Positions 16,918 through 27,410 of a stretch of 64,000 nucleotides of DNA are shown one piece after another. The stretch is from Pelomonas sp965229315 (GTDB lineage: Bacteria > Pseudomonadota > Gammaproteobacteria > Burkholderiales > Burkholderiaceae_C): assembly GCF_965229315.1 (NCBI RefSeq), contig NZ_CBDDJA010000002.1, positions 868,001 to 932,000 on the forward strand, given 5' to 3'. Both the position numbers and the translations under genes were made by a program. The notes below the pieces were generated by a model, which saw only the letters and a list, made by a program, of their open reading frames with translations, searched no databases and was not told where the DNA came from. The number at the start of each line of letters is the position of its first letter. Positions within the stretch are counted from its first letter, which is position 1.

Positions 16918-18491
16918 TTCACCGTCGCCCACTTCGCCTGCGGCGCGTCATTCGCCGAGTGCGGGATGGTCACGCCGGCCTTCATCGCCCACGGGCGGAC
17001 CTGGTGGTGGATGGGGATGAAGAGGTATTCGTCCCGCGTGCGTTTCAAGGCTTCCTGCATCAGCGCCAGGCGCTTGGGCGCGTCGGTCTCGACCTTCATC
17101 TGCTGCACCAGCGCGTCCACCCGGGCGTCGCTGACGCGTGAGTAATTGCCCTTGCCGTCGGCGCCGCCGGTCTTGGTGTGGACGATATCCTGCAGCGTGT
17201 ACTGCGCGTCGAAGGTGGTCACGCCCCAGCCGTACAGGTACAGCGGCAGCTCGTAGCGCTGCAGCGCGGCGGAGTGCTGCGTCATCGGCTGCGTCGTCAG
17301 CCGCGCCTTGATGCCGATGCGCGCCCACATCGAGACGACCGCCTGGCAGATTTCCTCGTCGTTGACGTAGCGGTCGTTGGGGCAGGCCAGCGGCACCTCG
17401 AAGCCGTCGGCGTAGCCCGCATCGGCCATCAGCAGTCTGGCGCGGGCGATGTCGGCCTTCGGCGCCGCGTCCAGCTCCTGCGACCAGCCGTAGGCCACCG
17501 GGGCCACCATGACGGCCGCGGGGATGGCCAGGCCGCGCATCAGGCTGCGCTTGATGGCCTCGCGGTCGATGGCGACCGACATGGCCTCGCGCACGCGCCT
17601 GTCCTTGAACGGGTTCCTGCCCTTCACGCTGGCGCCCTTGATCTCGTCGCTGCCCAGGTCCAGCGCGAAGAAGATGGTGCGGTTCTCGGGCCCTTCGATG
17701 ACCTTCAGCCGCGGGTCGGCCTTGAGCTTGGCGACGTCCTGCGGCGGCAGGTCGGTCAGCAGGTCCAGGTCGCCCGACAGCAGCGCCGCCACGCGCGTCG
17801 CGTCGGACTTGATGGGCAGGTAGGTGACGGCGCTGATGTTGCCCTTGGGCTTGTCCCACCAGTCCTTGTTGGCGACCATGTTGAGGCGCTGGTCCGGCTG
17901 CCAGGCCACGACCTTGAATGGTCCCGTGCCCATCGCGTTGCGCGCGGCGAAGGTGTCCTCCTTGGCCTTGAAGTCCTGCGGGTTCTCGACCTTGTTCTTC
18001 TGCGCCCAGGCCTTGCTGACGACGCGCACGAAGGTCAGGTTGCGCAGCAGCACCGGGTTCGGGCCGTCCAGCAGCAGGTCGACGGTGAAGTCGTCGATCT
18101 TCTTCGCCTCCTTCACGCCCGACGCGTAGATGACCATGTTGCTTGCCGGATGGCGGATGCGCTGGAAGCTGAACACCACGTCGTCCGCCGTGAACGGCGT
18201 GCCGTCGTGGAACTTCACGCCGCGGCGCAGCTCGAAGCGCACCTGCGTGGGCGTCACGAAGGTCCACTTGGCCGCCAGCGCGGGTTCCACGTCGAAGGTC
18301 TCGGTGTAGCGCGTCAGCCCCTCGTAGACGTAGCCGGTGATCGTCGTCGTGGCCGAGTGGTTCTGCGAATGAGGGTCCAGCGTCTGGATGTCGTTCTGCG
18401 CGGCCCAGCGCAGGGTGTTGGCCGCAGCTGGCTGGGACGCCAGGCCGGCGGCCAGCAGCAGTGCGGCGGCGAGTGCGGTCGATGGCTTCAT
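16914..18491 (-). CDS. ABC transporter solute-binding protein, family 5 (peptide-type), copy 1
   Basis: A 525-residue periplasmic binding protein of the DppA/OppA type. The signal peptide runs to ASQPAAA, followed by NTLRWAAQNDIQTLDPHSQN. Family 5 hallmarks are YVYEGLTRY, VKFHDGTPFTADDVVFSFQR, NAMGTGPFKV, GRNPFKDRRVREAMSVAIDRE and YLYGWGVTTFD. The ATG at 18491 overlaps the stop of the upstream paralogue as ATGA. The two copies are clearly homologous end to end. No permease or ATPase genes are in the neighbourhood, so the transport partner must be elsewhere; the ligand (peptide, amine or nickel-type) is not known. Confidence 0.9.
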   Translation of the reverse strand: MKPSTALAAALLLAAGLASQPAAANTLRWAAQNDIQTLDPHSQNHSATTTITGYVYEGLTRYTETFDVEPALAAKWTFVTPTQVRFELRRGVKFHDGTPFTADDVVFSFQRIRHPASNMVIYASGVKEAKKIDDFTVDLLLDGPNPVLLRNLTFVRVVSKAWAQKNKVENPQDFKAKEDTFAARNAMGTGPFKVVAWQPDQRLNMVANKDWWDKPKGNISAVTYLPIKSDATRVAALLSGDLDLLTDLPPQDVAKLKADPRLKVIEGPENRTIFFALDLGSDEIKGASVKGRNPFKDRRVREAMSVAIDREAIKRSLMRGLAIPAAVMVAPVAYGWSQELDAAPKADIARARLLMADAGYADGFEVPLACPNDRYVNDEEICQAVVSMWARIGIKARLTTQPMTQHSAALQRYELPLYLYGWGVTTFDAQYTLQDIVHTKTGGADGKGNYSRVSDARVDALVQQMKVETDAPKRLALMQEALKRTRDEYLFIPIHHQVRPWAMKAGVTIPHSANDAPQAKWATVK

Positions 18492-20056
18492 TTGAGGGTG
18501 GTGTAGCGGGCTTCGAAGTAGTCGTTGGAGCGGTGGATGGTGTCCACGTTCGGCTTCATCGCCCAGGGCCGGATCTGGTGGTGGATGGGGATGAACAGCG
18601 ACTCGTCGCGGATGCGCAGCAGCGCCTCCCTGATGAGCGCATTGCGCTTGGGCACGTCGGGCTCGAACTTGATCTGCTGGATCAGCCCGTCCAGCGTCGC
18701 GTCGCTGACCTTGCCGAAGTTGAAGTTGCCGTCGGCGCCCGTCGTGCGCGTGTGGCCCCAGGCCTGCATGGCGTACAGCGCGTCGTAGGTGGAGACGCCC
18801 CAGCCCAGCATGTAGAACGGCGACTCGCCGCGCTGGAAGGTCTGGCTGTGCGTGGAGAAGGGCGCAGCGATGAGGCGTGCCTTCACGCCGATCTTGGCGA
18901 ACATCGACACCGCCGCCTGGCAGACCTGCTCGTCGTTCACGTAGCGGTTGTTGGGGCAATGCAGCGGCACCTCGAAGCCCTGCGGGTAGCCGGCCTCGGC
19001 GAGCAGCTTGCGGGCCTTGTCGAGGTCGGGCTTGACGGGCTTGTCGAGCGCGGCGTCATAGCCGTTCACGCCCGGCGGCACCATCAGCGCGGCGGGCACG
19101 GACAGGCCGCGCATGATGCTGCGCTTGATGGCCTCGCGGTCCAGCGCCAGGTTCATGGCCTCGCGCACTTTTCTGTCCTTGAACGGGTTCCTGCCCTTCA
19201 CGCTGGACTCGCGCAGCTCGTCGCTGCCCTCGTCCATGACGAGGAAGATGGTGCGGATCTCGGCGCCCTCCAGCAGCTTGACCTTGCCGTCCTCCTTGAG
19301 CTTGAAGAAGTCCTGCGGCGGCAGGTCGGTGACGATGTCCACGTCGCCCGACAGCAGCGCGGCCACGCGCGTGGGGGCGCTCTTGATCGGTAGGTAGGTC
19401 AGCTCCGTGACGTTGCTGGTCGTCTTGTCCCACCAGTCCTTGTTGATGGTCATCTTGACGGCCTGGTCGGGCGTCCAGCTCACCAGCTTGTACGGGCCGG
19501 TGCCATTGGCGTTGCGCGACGCGTAGTTCTCTTCCTTGGCCTTGTAGTCCTGCGTGCTGGTGGTCTTGTTCTTCTCCGACCACGACTTGCTCATGATGGG
19601 GAAGCTGATGATGTTCTGCAGCAGCATGGGCGTCGGGGCTTCCAGGATCAGGTCGACCGTGTGGTCGTCGATCTTCTTCACCTCTTTGATGCCCGACACA
19701 TAGGTCTGCTTGGTGCCCTGCGGCTGCGTGATGCGGCCGAAGCTGAAGACCACGTCGTCGGCCGTGAAAGGCGTGCCGTCGTGGAACTTGACGCCCTTGC
19801 GCAGGTCGAAGCGCACCTGCGTCTGCGACACATACGTCCACTTGGTGGCCAGCGACGGCTCGGGCCGGTAGTCGCGGCTCAGCCGCGTGAGGCCTTCGTA
19901 GATGTGCGTGCCGATGGTGTTGGACGTGTTGTGGTCCTGCGCATGCGGGTCCAGCGTCAGGATGTCGTTCTGCGCGGCCCAGCGCAGCGGCGCGGCGGTG
20001 GCGGCGCCCAGTGCCAAGGCCGCCAGCAGCGGCAGCAGACGGAGAACGGATTTCAT
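18488..20056 (-). CDS. ABC transporter solute-binding protein, family 5 (peptide-type), copy 2
   Basis: A 522-residue periplasmic protein. The signal peptide ends near GAATAA, then PLRWAAQNDILTLDPHAQD. It carries the same motifs as its downstream neighbour (IYEGLTRL, VKFHDGTPFTADDVVFSFGR, NANGTGPYKL, GRNPFKDRKVREAMNLALDRE), so the pair is a tandem duplication that has diverged. GAGGAA precedes the ATG on the minus strand. It is the first of three genes joined by ATGA overlaps (with copy 1 and the lipoprotein). The absence of permease genes nearby marks both as orphan receptors for a transporter encoded elsewhere. Confidence 0.9.
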   Translation of the reverse strand: MKSVLRLLPLLAALALGAATAAPLRWAAQNDILTLDPHAQDHNTSNTIGTHIYEGLTRLSRDYRPEPSLATKWTYVSQTQVRFDLRKGVKFHDGTPFTADDVVFSFGRITQPQGTKQTYVSGIKEVKKIDDHTVDLILEAPTPMLLQNIISFPIMSKSWSEKNKTTSTQDYKAKEENYASRNANGTGPYKLVSWTPDQAVKMTINKDWWDKTTSNVTELTYLPIKSAPTRVAALLSGDVDIVTDLPPQDFFKLKEDGKVKLLEGAEIRTIFLVMDEGSDELRESSVKGRNPFKDRKVREAMNLALDREAIKRSIMRGLSVPAALMVPPGVNGYDAALDKPVKPDLDKARKLLAEAGYPQGFEVPLHCPNNRYVNDEQVCQAAVSMFAKIGVKARLIAAPFSTHSQTFQRGESPFYMLGWGVSTYDALYAMQAWGHTRTTGADGNFNFGKVSDATLDGLIQQIKFEPDVPKRNALIREALLRIRDESLFIPIHHQIRPWAMKPNVDTIHRSNDYFEARYTTLK

Positions 20057-20114
20057 GCGGCTTCCTCGGGACTGCAGAAGCCAAAAATCCTAGCCGCGCA
20101 TCCCCGCATCTGCG

Positions 20115-20405
20115 CTAGGGCTTGCCCTCGGCTTCGAGTGAGCAATCGCAACCGGCGCCGGACGCGATCCAGCGCCGCACCAGCCAGCCGCGCAGTCCAC
20201 GCGGTTGTGCCGTCAGCGCGCCGCACACGTAGCGCGCACCCTGCCAGCGCACCGCGACGCAGGCGCCCGTCGTGCGCCGGCTCAACAGCACGCCCAGCGG
20301 GCAGGGCTCCGCCAGGCAGCACACGCCGCAGCCGTTGCAGGCTTGCCCGACGGCCGGCTTGGGCGGCGCGTCAGGATGGATCTCGATCACTCGCGGTGGA
20401 TTCAC
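20115..20405 (-). CDS. Small cysteine-rich protein, metal-binding candidate
   Basis: A 96-residue protein with nine cysteines: residues 23, 26, 29, 30, 35, 49, 61, 86 and 88. The cluster CNGCGVCCLAEPC recalls the YkgJ-type zinc/iron-chelating proteins and ferredoxin-like cysteine spacing, but the order is not a full 4Fe-4S ferredoxin set. No signal peptide is seen, so a cytoplasmic location is likely. It lies 29 bp downstream of the 2OG-Fe(II) oxygenase gene and 58 bp before the solute-binding protein. The codon use and composition match the neighbours. Function is not known; metal binding is inference. Confidence 0.6.
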   Translation of the reverse strand: MNPPRVIEIHPDAPPKPAVGQACNGCGVCCLAEPCPLGVLLSRRTTGACVAVRWQGARYVCGALTAQPRGLRGWLVRRWIASGAGCDCSLEAEGKP

Positions 20406-20434
20406 GGCGTGATCGTCGCAGGGCGGCCGCGCCC

Positions 20435-21277
20435 TCAGGTCTTGACGCCCAGCTCCCGCAGCCGCTCGTTCAGATACGCGTCCGCCGTGTAGCGGTCGCT
20501 CAGCACCACGTTGTCGCGCGGGTGCAGGAACAGCGGCAGCGACACACGGCTCTTCTTCGCGCCTTCGCCGGTCGGGTTGACGACGCGGTGCTGCGTGGAC
20601 GGGTAGTAGCCCTCGGAGGCTTCCTGCAGCATGTCGCCGATGTTGATGGTCAGCGTGCCGAAGTCGCAGGGCACGTCGTGCCAGGCGCCATCGGTGCCCA
20701 GCACCTGCAGGCCCGGCTCGTTGGCGGCGGGCAGGATGGTCAGCAGGTTGATGTCGCCATGCGCCGCAGCGCGCAGCGAGCCTTCGGGCTCGTGGCCGGT
20801 CAGCGGCGGGTAGCGCAGCACGCGCAGCAGCGTCTTGCTGCTGCCCTGGATCATGTGGGACAGCGGCTCGCGGTACTTCGCGGCGATCTCGGGCGGCGTG
20901 TAGCGCTCGACCCAGCCCAGCAGTTCTTCGGCCAGCGCATTGGCCTCACGGTAGTAGGTGAGGGCGTCCTGCTTCAGCGGCTCGGGGATGCGGCCCCAGG
21001 GGTAGACGTGGAAGTATTCCTTGATGTCCTTCTGCGTGGAGCCCTTGGCGGTCTCCGAGATGGCCGTCGAGAAATAGCCGTCCTGCGTCTCCTTCGAGAA
21101 CGCGAAGTCGTGCTTGGCCTCGCTGTTGAAGAAGGCCAGCCAGTCGGCGTAGATCTTCTCGACCAGCGCCTGGCGCACGGGATGGTTGGTCAGCACGCCG
21201 AAGCCGGTCTCGTGCAGGGAGCGGGTGAACTTTTCGGCCGCGTCTGCAGCGCGGTAGTCAACGACCTGGACTTGCAT
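20435..21277 (-). CDS. 2-oxoglutarate/Fe(II)-dependent oxygenase (isopenicillin N synthase-like)
   Basis: A 280-residue double-stranded beta-helix oxygenase. The iron ligands HxD (AAHGDINLLT, His173 and Asp175) and distal His230 (TQHRVVNP) are present, and RxS (SRVSLPLF, Arg244 and Ser246) is the usual 2-oxoglutarate-binding pair. The N-terminus VDYRAADAAEKFTRSLHETGFGVL is the DIOX_N-type domain. The ATG at 21277 has AGGAG upstream on the minus strand. Members hydroxylate or oxidise small molecules; the substrate here is not known. It is divergent from sucA with about 285 bp between them. Confidence 0.87.
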   Translation of the reverse strand: MQVQVVDYRAADAAEKFTRSLHETGFGVLTNHPVRQALVEKIYADWLAFFNSEAKHDFAFSKETQDGYFSTAISETAKGSTQKDIKEYFHVYPWGRIPEPLKQDALTYYREANALAEELLGWVERYTPPEIAAKYREPLSHMIQGSSKTLLRVLRYPPLTGHEPEGSLRAAAHGDINLLTILPAANEPGLQVLGTDGAWHDVPCDFGTLTINIGDMLQEASEGYYPSTQHRVVNPTGEGAKKSRVSLPLFLHPRDNVVLSDRYTADAYLNERLRELGVKT

Positions 21278-21377
21278 GTGGGATCTCCTGAATGTCCCTG
21301 GGGTGCAGCCATTCAATGTCGGGGCTGGCACGCGCGCAAGTTTACGGGGGTGTCAACTTTGTCGCGGCCCCGCCGCC

Positions 21378-21405
21378 TTGTCGGGCAAACCCGGAGTGCT
21401 AGAGT
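21378..21405 (+). promoter_or_regulatory. Putative sucA promoter
   Basis: TTGTCG (21378-21383) and TAGAGT (21400-21405) are spaced by 16 nt and sit about 160 nt upstream of sucA, giving a long leader. The 285-bp divergent region (21278-21562) holds nothing else that I can name. The promoter is a weak match only. Confidence 0.35.
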
Positions 21406-21562
21406 TCGCCCCCTGAGATTCAACCAATCCTTCCCGTCCCTTTCGCTGTTGTCACTGGCAACAGTGGAGGTGGGTCGCAATCCGCCAATCGGTCGAGCCG
21501 TGTCGCGGAAGGTTCTTCAACCAGCCAACTCCCTGGAAGCCGGGGCATGAGGTGAGCGAAAG

Positions 21563-24418
21563 ATGATGCAGCAATACCAGGGCAACTCCTACCTGTTCGG
21601 CGGAAACGCGCCGTATGTGGAGGAAATGTACGAGGCCTACCTCGACAACCCCGGCTCCGTCCCCGACAACTGGCGCACCTACTTCGACGCGTTGCAGCAT
21701 GTCCCGGCGGTCGATGGCAGCGAGGCCCGCGACGTGGCCCATGCCCCGGTAGTCGAATCCTTCGCCCAGCGCGCCAAGGCCAATGCCTTCGCCGCCAAGG
21801 CCTCCAGCGCCGACCTGGCCGTGGCCCGCAAGCAGGTGCACGTGCAGTCGCTGATCGCGGCCTATCGCTTCCTGGGCAACCGCTGGGCGGAGCTGGACCC
21901 CCTCAAGCGCGCCGAGCGCCCCAAGATTCCCGAGCTCGACCCGGCGTTCTATGACCTGACCGAGTCCGACATGGACATCTCGTTCAGCGCCGTGAACAGC
22001 TACTTCGGTGGCGAGACGATGACGCTGCGCCAGATCGTGCAGGCGCTGCGCGAGACCTACTGCGGCAGCATCGGCTCCGAGTTCATGCACGGCTCCGACC
22101 CCGGCGAAAAGCGCTGGTGGCAGGAGCGCCTGGAGAAGGCGCGCGGCAAGCCGACCTTCACGCCCGACGAGAAGAAGCACATCCTCGACCGCTTGACCGC
22201 GGCCGAAGGCCTGGAGCGCTACCTCCACACCAAGTACGTCGGCCAGAAGCGCTTCTCGCTGGAAGGCGGCGAGAGCTTCATCGCGGCGATGGACGAACTG
22301 ATCCAGCGCGGCGGCGAGCGCGGCGTGCAGGAGATCGTCATCGGCATGGCCCACCGGGGTCGCCTGAACGTGCTGGTCAACACGCTGGGCAAGATGCCCG
22401 CCGACCTGTTCGCCGAGTTCGAGCACAAGGCCGCCGAAGACCTGCCGGCCGGCGACGTGAAGTACCACCAGGGCTTCAGCTCCGACGTGTCCACGCAGGG
22501 CGGTCCGGTCCACCTGAGCCTGGCGTTCAACCCGTCCCACCTGGAAATCGTCAACCCGGTCGTGGAAGGCAGCGTGCGCGCCCGCCAGGACCGCCGTGGC
22601 GACACCGTCGGCAGCCAGGTGCTGCCGGTGCTGGTGCACGGCGACGCGGCCTTCGGTGGCCAGGGCGTCGTGCAGGAAACGCTGGCCATGGCGCAGACGC
22701 GCGGCTACCGCACGGGTGGCACGGTGCACATCGTCATCAACAACCAGATCGGCTTCACTACCAGCGACCCGCGCGACCTGCGCTCCACCTGGTACTGCTC
22801 CGACGTCGTCAAGATGATCGAGGCCCCGGTGCTGCACGTGAACGGCGACGACGCCGAAGCCGTCGTGTGGGCCACGCAGCTGTGCATGGACTACCGCGCG
22901 GAGTTCAAGAAAGACGTCGTGCTGGACATCGTCTGCTTCCGCAAGCTGGGCCACAACGAGCAGGACACGCCGGCGCTGACGCAGCCGATGATGTACAAGA
23001 AGATCGCCGCCCACCCCGGCACGCGCAAGGTCTATGCCGACAAGCTGGTCGCGCAGAACGTGCTGCCGGCCGAAGGCCCGGACGACATGGTCAAGGCCTA
23101 CCGCGCCGCGATGGACGAAGGCCGCCACACGGTCGACCCGGTGCTGACCAACTTCAAGAGCAAGTTCGCGACCGACTGGTCGCCCTTCCTCGGCAAGAAG
23201 TGGACGGACAGCTGCGACACGGCCATCCCGGTGGCCGAGTGGAAGCGCCTGGCCGAGAAGCTGACCACCATCCCCAAGGACTTTGCCGCGCACAACCTGG
23301 TGCAGAAGCTCTACGGCGACCGCGCCGCAATGGGCCGGGGCGAGGTCAACGTCGACTGGGGCATGGGCGAGAGCATGGCCTTTGCGTCGCTGGTGGCCAG
23401 CGGCTATCCGGTGCGCCTGTCCGGCGAGGACAGCGGCCGCGGCACGTTCACGCACCGCCACGCGGTGCTGCACGACCAGAACCGCAGCAGCTGGAATGAC
23501 GGAATCTACATCCCGCTGCAGAACGTGGCCGAGGGCCAGGCGCCGTTCACGGTCATCGACTCCATCCTGTCGGAAGAGGCGGTGCTGGGCTTCGAGTACG
23601 GCTACGCTGCCGCCGAACCCAACACGCTGACCATCTGGGAAGCGCAGTTCGGCGATTTCGTCAATGGCGCCCAGGTCGTCATCGACCAGTTCATCGCCTC
23701 CGGCGAAGTGAAGTGGGGCCGGTCCAACGGCCTGACGATGATGCTGCCGCACGGCTACGAAGGCCAGGGCCCGGAGCACAGCTCCGCTCGCCTGGAGCGC
23801 TTCATGCAGCTGGCCGCGGACAACAACATGCAGATCGTGCAGCCCACCAACGCCGCGCAGATCTTCCACGTGCTGCGCCGCCAGATGCTGCGCATGTTCC
23901 GCAAGCCCTTGGTCATCATGACGCCCAAGAGCCTGCTGCGTGCCAAGGACGCGACGTCGCCGCTGGTCGAGTTCACCAAGGGCGAGTTCAAGACCGTCAT
24001 CGGCGAGCAGGACGCCACGGTCCATGCCGAGAAGGTCAAGCGCGTCATCGTCTGCTCGGGCAAGGTGTATTACGACCTGGTCCGCACCCGTGCCGAGAAG
24101 AAGTCCGCCGACGTGGCCATCGTGCGCGTCGAGCAGCTCTACCCCTTCCCGCACAAGGCCTTCGCGGCCGAGCTGAAGAAGTACCCGCACGCGACCGACA
24201 TCGTCTGGTGCCAGGACGAACCGCAGAACCAGGGCGCCTGGTTCTTCGTGCAGCACTATGTGCACGAGAACATGGTCGAAGGCCAGAAGCTCGGCTACGC
24301 AGGCCGCCCGGCCAGCGCCAGCCCGGCCTGCGGCTACGCCCACCTGCACCAGGAGCAGCAGAAAGCCTTGCTCGACCAGGCCTTCGCCAAGCTCAAGGGC
24401 TTCATCCTCACCAAATAA
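21563..24418 (+). CDS. sucA: 2-oxoglutarate dehydrogenase E1 component
   Basis: A 951-residue thiamine-diphosphate enzyme that decarboxylates 2-oxoglutarate and passes the succinyl group to the E2 lipoyl arm in the TCA cycle. The N-terminus (NSYLFGGNAPYVEEMYEAYL) is the E1o-specific E2-binding region. GMAHRGRLNVLVNTLGK, the GDAAFGGQGVVQET ThDP/Mg region, INNQIGFTTSDPRDLRST, and SGEDSGRGTFTHRHAVLHD with GYAAAEPNTLTIWEAQFGDF fit the family, and the length is typical. GAGGTGAG lies before the ATG. It is first in a sucA-sucB-lpdA operon. Confidence 0.97.
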   Translation: MMQQYQGNSYLFGGNAPYVEEMYEAYLDNPGSVPDNWRTYFDALQHVPAVDGSEARDVAHAPVVESFAQRAKANAFAAKASSADLAVARKQVHVQSLIAAYRFLGNRWAELDPLKRAERPKIPELDPAFYDLTESDMDISFSAVNSYFGGETMTLRQIVQALRETYCGSIGSEFMHGSDPGEKRWWQERLEKARGKPTFTPDEKKHILDRLTAAEGLERYLHTKYVGQKRFSLEGGESFIAAMDELIQRGGERGVQEIVIGMAHRGRLNVLVNTLGKMPADLFAEFEHKAAEDLPAGDVKYHQGFSSDVSTQGGPVHLSLAFNPSHLEIVNPVVEGSVRARQDRRGDTVGSQVLPVLVHGDAAFGGQGVVQETLAMAQTRGYRTGGTVHIVINNQIGFTTSDPRDLRSTWYCSDVVKMIEAPVLHVNGDDAEAVVWATQLCMDYRAEFKKDVVLDIVCFRKLGHNEQDTPALTQPMMYKKIAAHPGTRKVYADKLVAQNVLPAEGPDDMVKAYRAAMDEGRHTVDPVLTNFKSKFATDWSPFLGKKWTDSCDTAIPVAEWKRLAEKLTTIPKDFAAHNLVQKLYGDRAAMGRGEVNVDWGMGESMAFASLVASGYPVRLSGEDSGRGTFTHRHAVLHDQNRSSWNDGIYIPLQNVAEGQAPFTVIDSILSEEAVLGFEYGYAAAEPNTLTIWEAQFGDFVNGAQVVIDQFIASGEVKWGRSNGLTMMLPHGYEGQGPEHSSARLERFMQLAADNNMQIVQPTNAAQIFHVLRRQMLRMFRKPLVIMTPKSLLRAKDATSPLVEFTKGEFKTVIGEQDATVHAEKVKRVIVCSGKVYYDLVRTRAEKKSADVAIVRVEQLYPFPHKAFAAELKKYPHATDIVWCQDEPQNQGAWFFVQHYVHENMVEGQKLGYAGRPASASPACGYAHLHQEQQKALLDQAFAKLKGFILTK

Positions 24419-24427
24419 GACGGTTCA

Positions 24428-24455
24428 GCGCAGCGCCGGTTTCCTGGCGCTGCGC
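24428..24455 (+). other. Perfect hairpin between sucA and sucB
   Basis: GCGCAGCGCC (24428-24437) and GGCGCTGCGC (24446-24455) pair perfectly around an 8-nt loop. No T run follows, so it is more likely an RNA-stability or processing hairpin than a terminator. Confidence 0.6.
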
Positions 24456-24508
24456 CTGTTCGCGCCTGCGCACCCCACACCCAAATAGAAGACACGGAGC
24501 CTCCCACC

Positions 24509-25777
<1,269 letters not shown>

Positions 25778-25778
25778 T

Positions 25779-25912
25779 GAGGGCTACTGCGCGGCTTCAT
25801 GGCGGCGTTGCGGGGCCCGTCCTTGGCATCCTCACGTAGCGCTGCTACGTTCCGGTGCCGCGGCACCCGCGCCTTGCCCTGAAGCCGCTCGCTACGCCCC
25901 GATCCGTCGGGG
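25779..25912. repeat. Palindromic intergenic element between sucB and lpdA
   Basis: The gap holds three perfect stems: ACGTAGC/GCTACGT (25834-25850, 3-nt loop), GGTGCCGCGGCACC (25854-25867) and CCCCGA/TCGGGG (25897-25912). In addition the 5' part (GCGGCTTCA) pairs with the 3' part (TGAAGCCGC), so the whole ~125-bp block is an imperfect inverted repeat. This fits a REP- or MITE-like extragenic element; genome copies were not checked. Confidence 0.6.
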
Positions 25913-25935
25913 TTTCGCGTAGACAAGGAATACAC

Positions 25936-27357
<1,422 letters not shown>

Positions 27358-27375
27358 ATCAGCAGCGCGAACGAG

Positions 27376-27406
27376 AAGGGGCGGCCAGACAGTCGCCCCT
27401 TTTTTC
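27376..27406 (+). terminator. Strong terminator after lpdA
   Basis: AAGGGGCG (27376-27383) pairs with CGCCCCTT (27394-27401), and the T run extends to 27406. It ends the suc-lpdA operon, but the zapE ATG is only a few bases away at 27411. Confidence 0.88.
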
Positions 27407-27410
27407 TTCG

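Noticed and set aside
14482..17145. 887-residue plus-strand frame
   Set aside because: It runs antisense to the helicase and the two genes beside it, which have clear motifs, and its own translation has low-complexity Arg/Val/Gln composition and no recognisable domain.
20115..20405. Ferredoxin
   Set aside because: The cysteine spacing does not give the CxxCxxCxxxCP pattern of a 2[4Fe-4S] or 4Fe-4S ferredoxin; called only Cys-rich.
21452..24349. 965-residue minus-strand frame over sucA
   Set aside because: sucA is unmistakable. The opposite frame has no motif and arises from third-position G+C bias.
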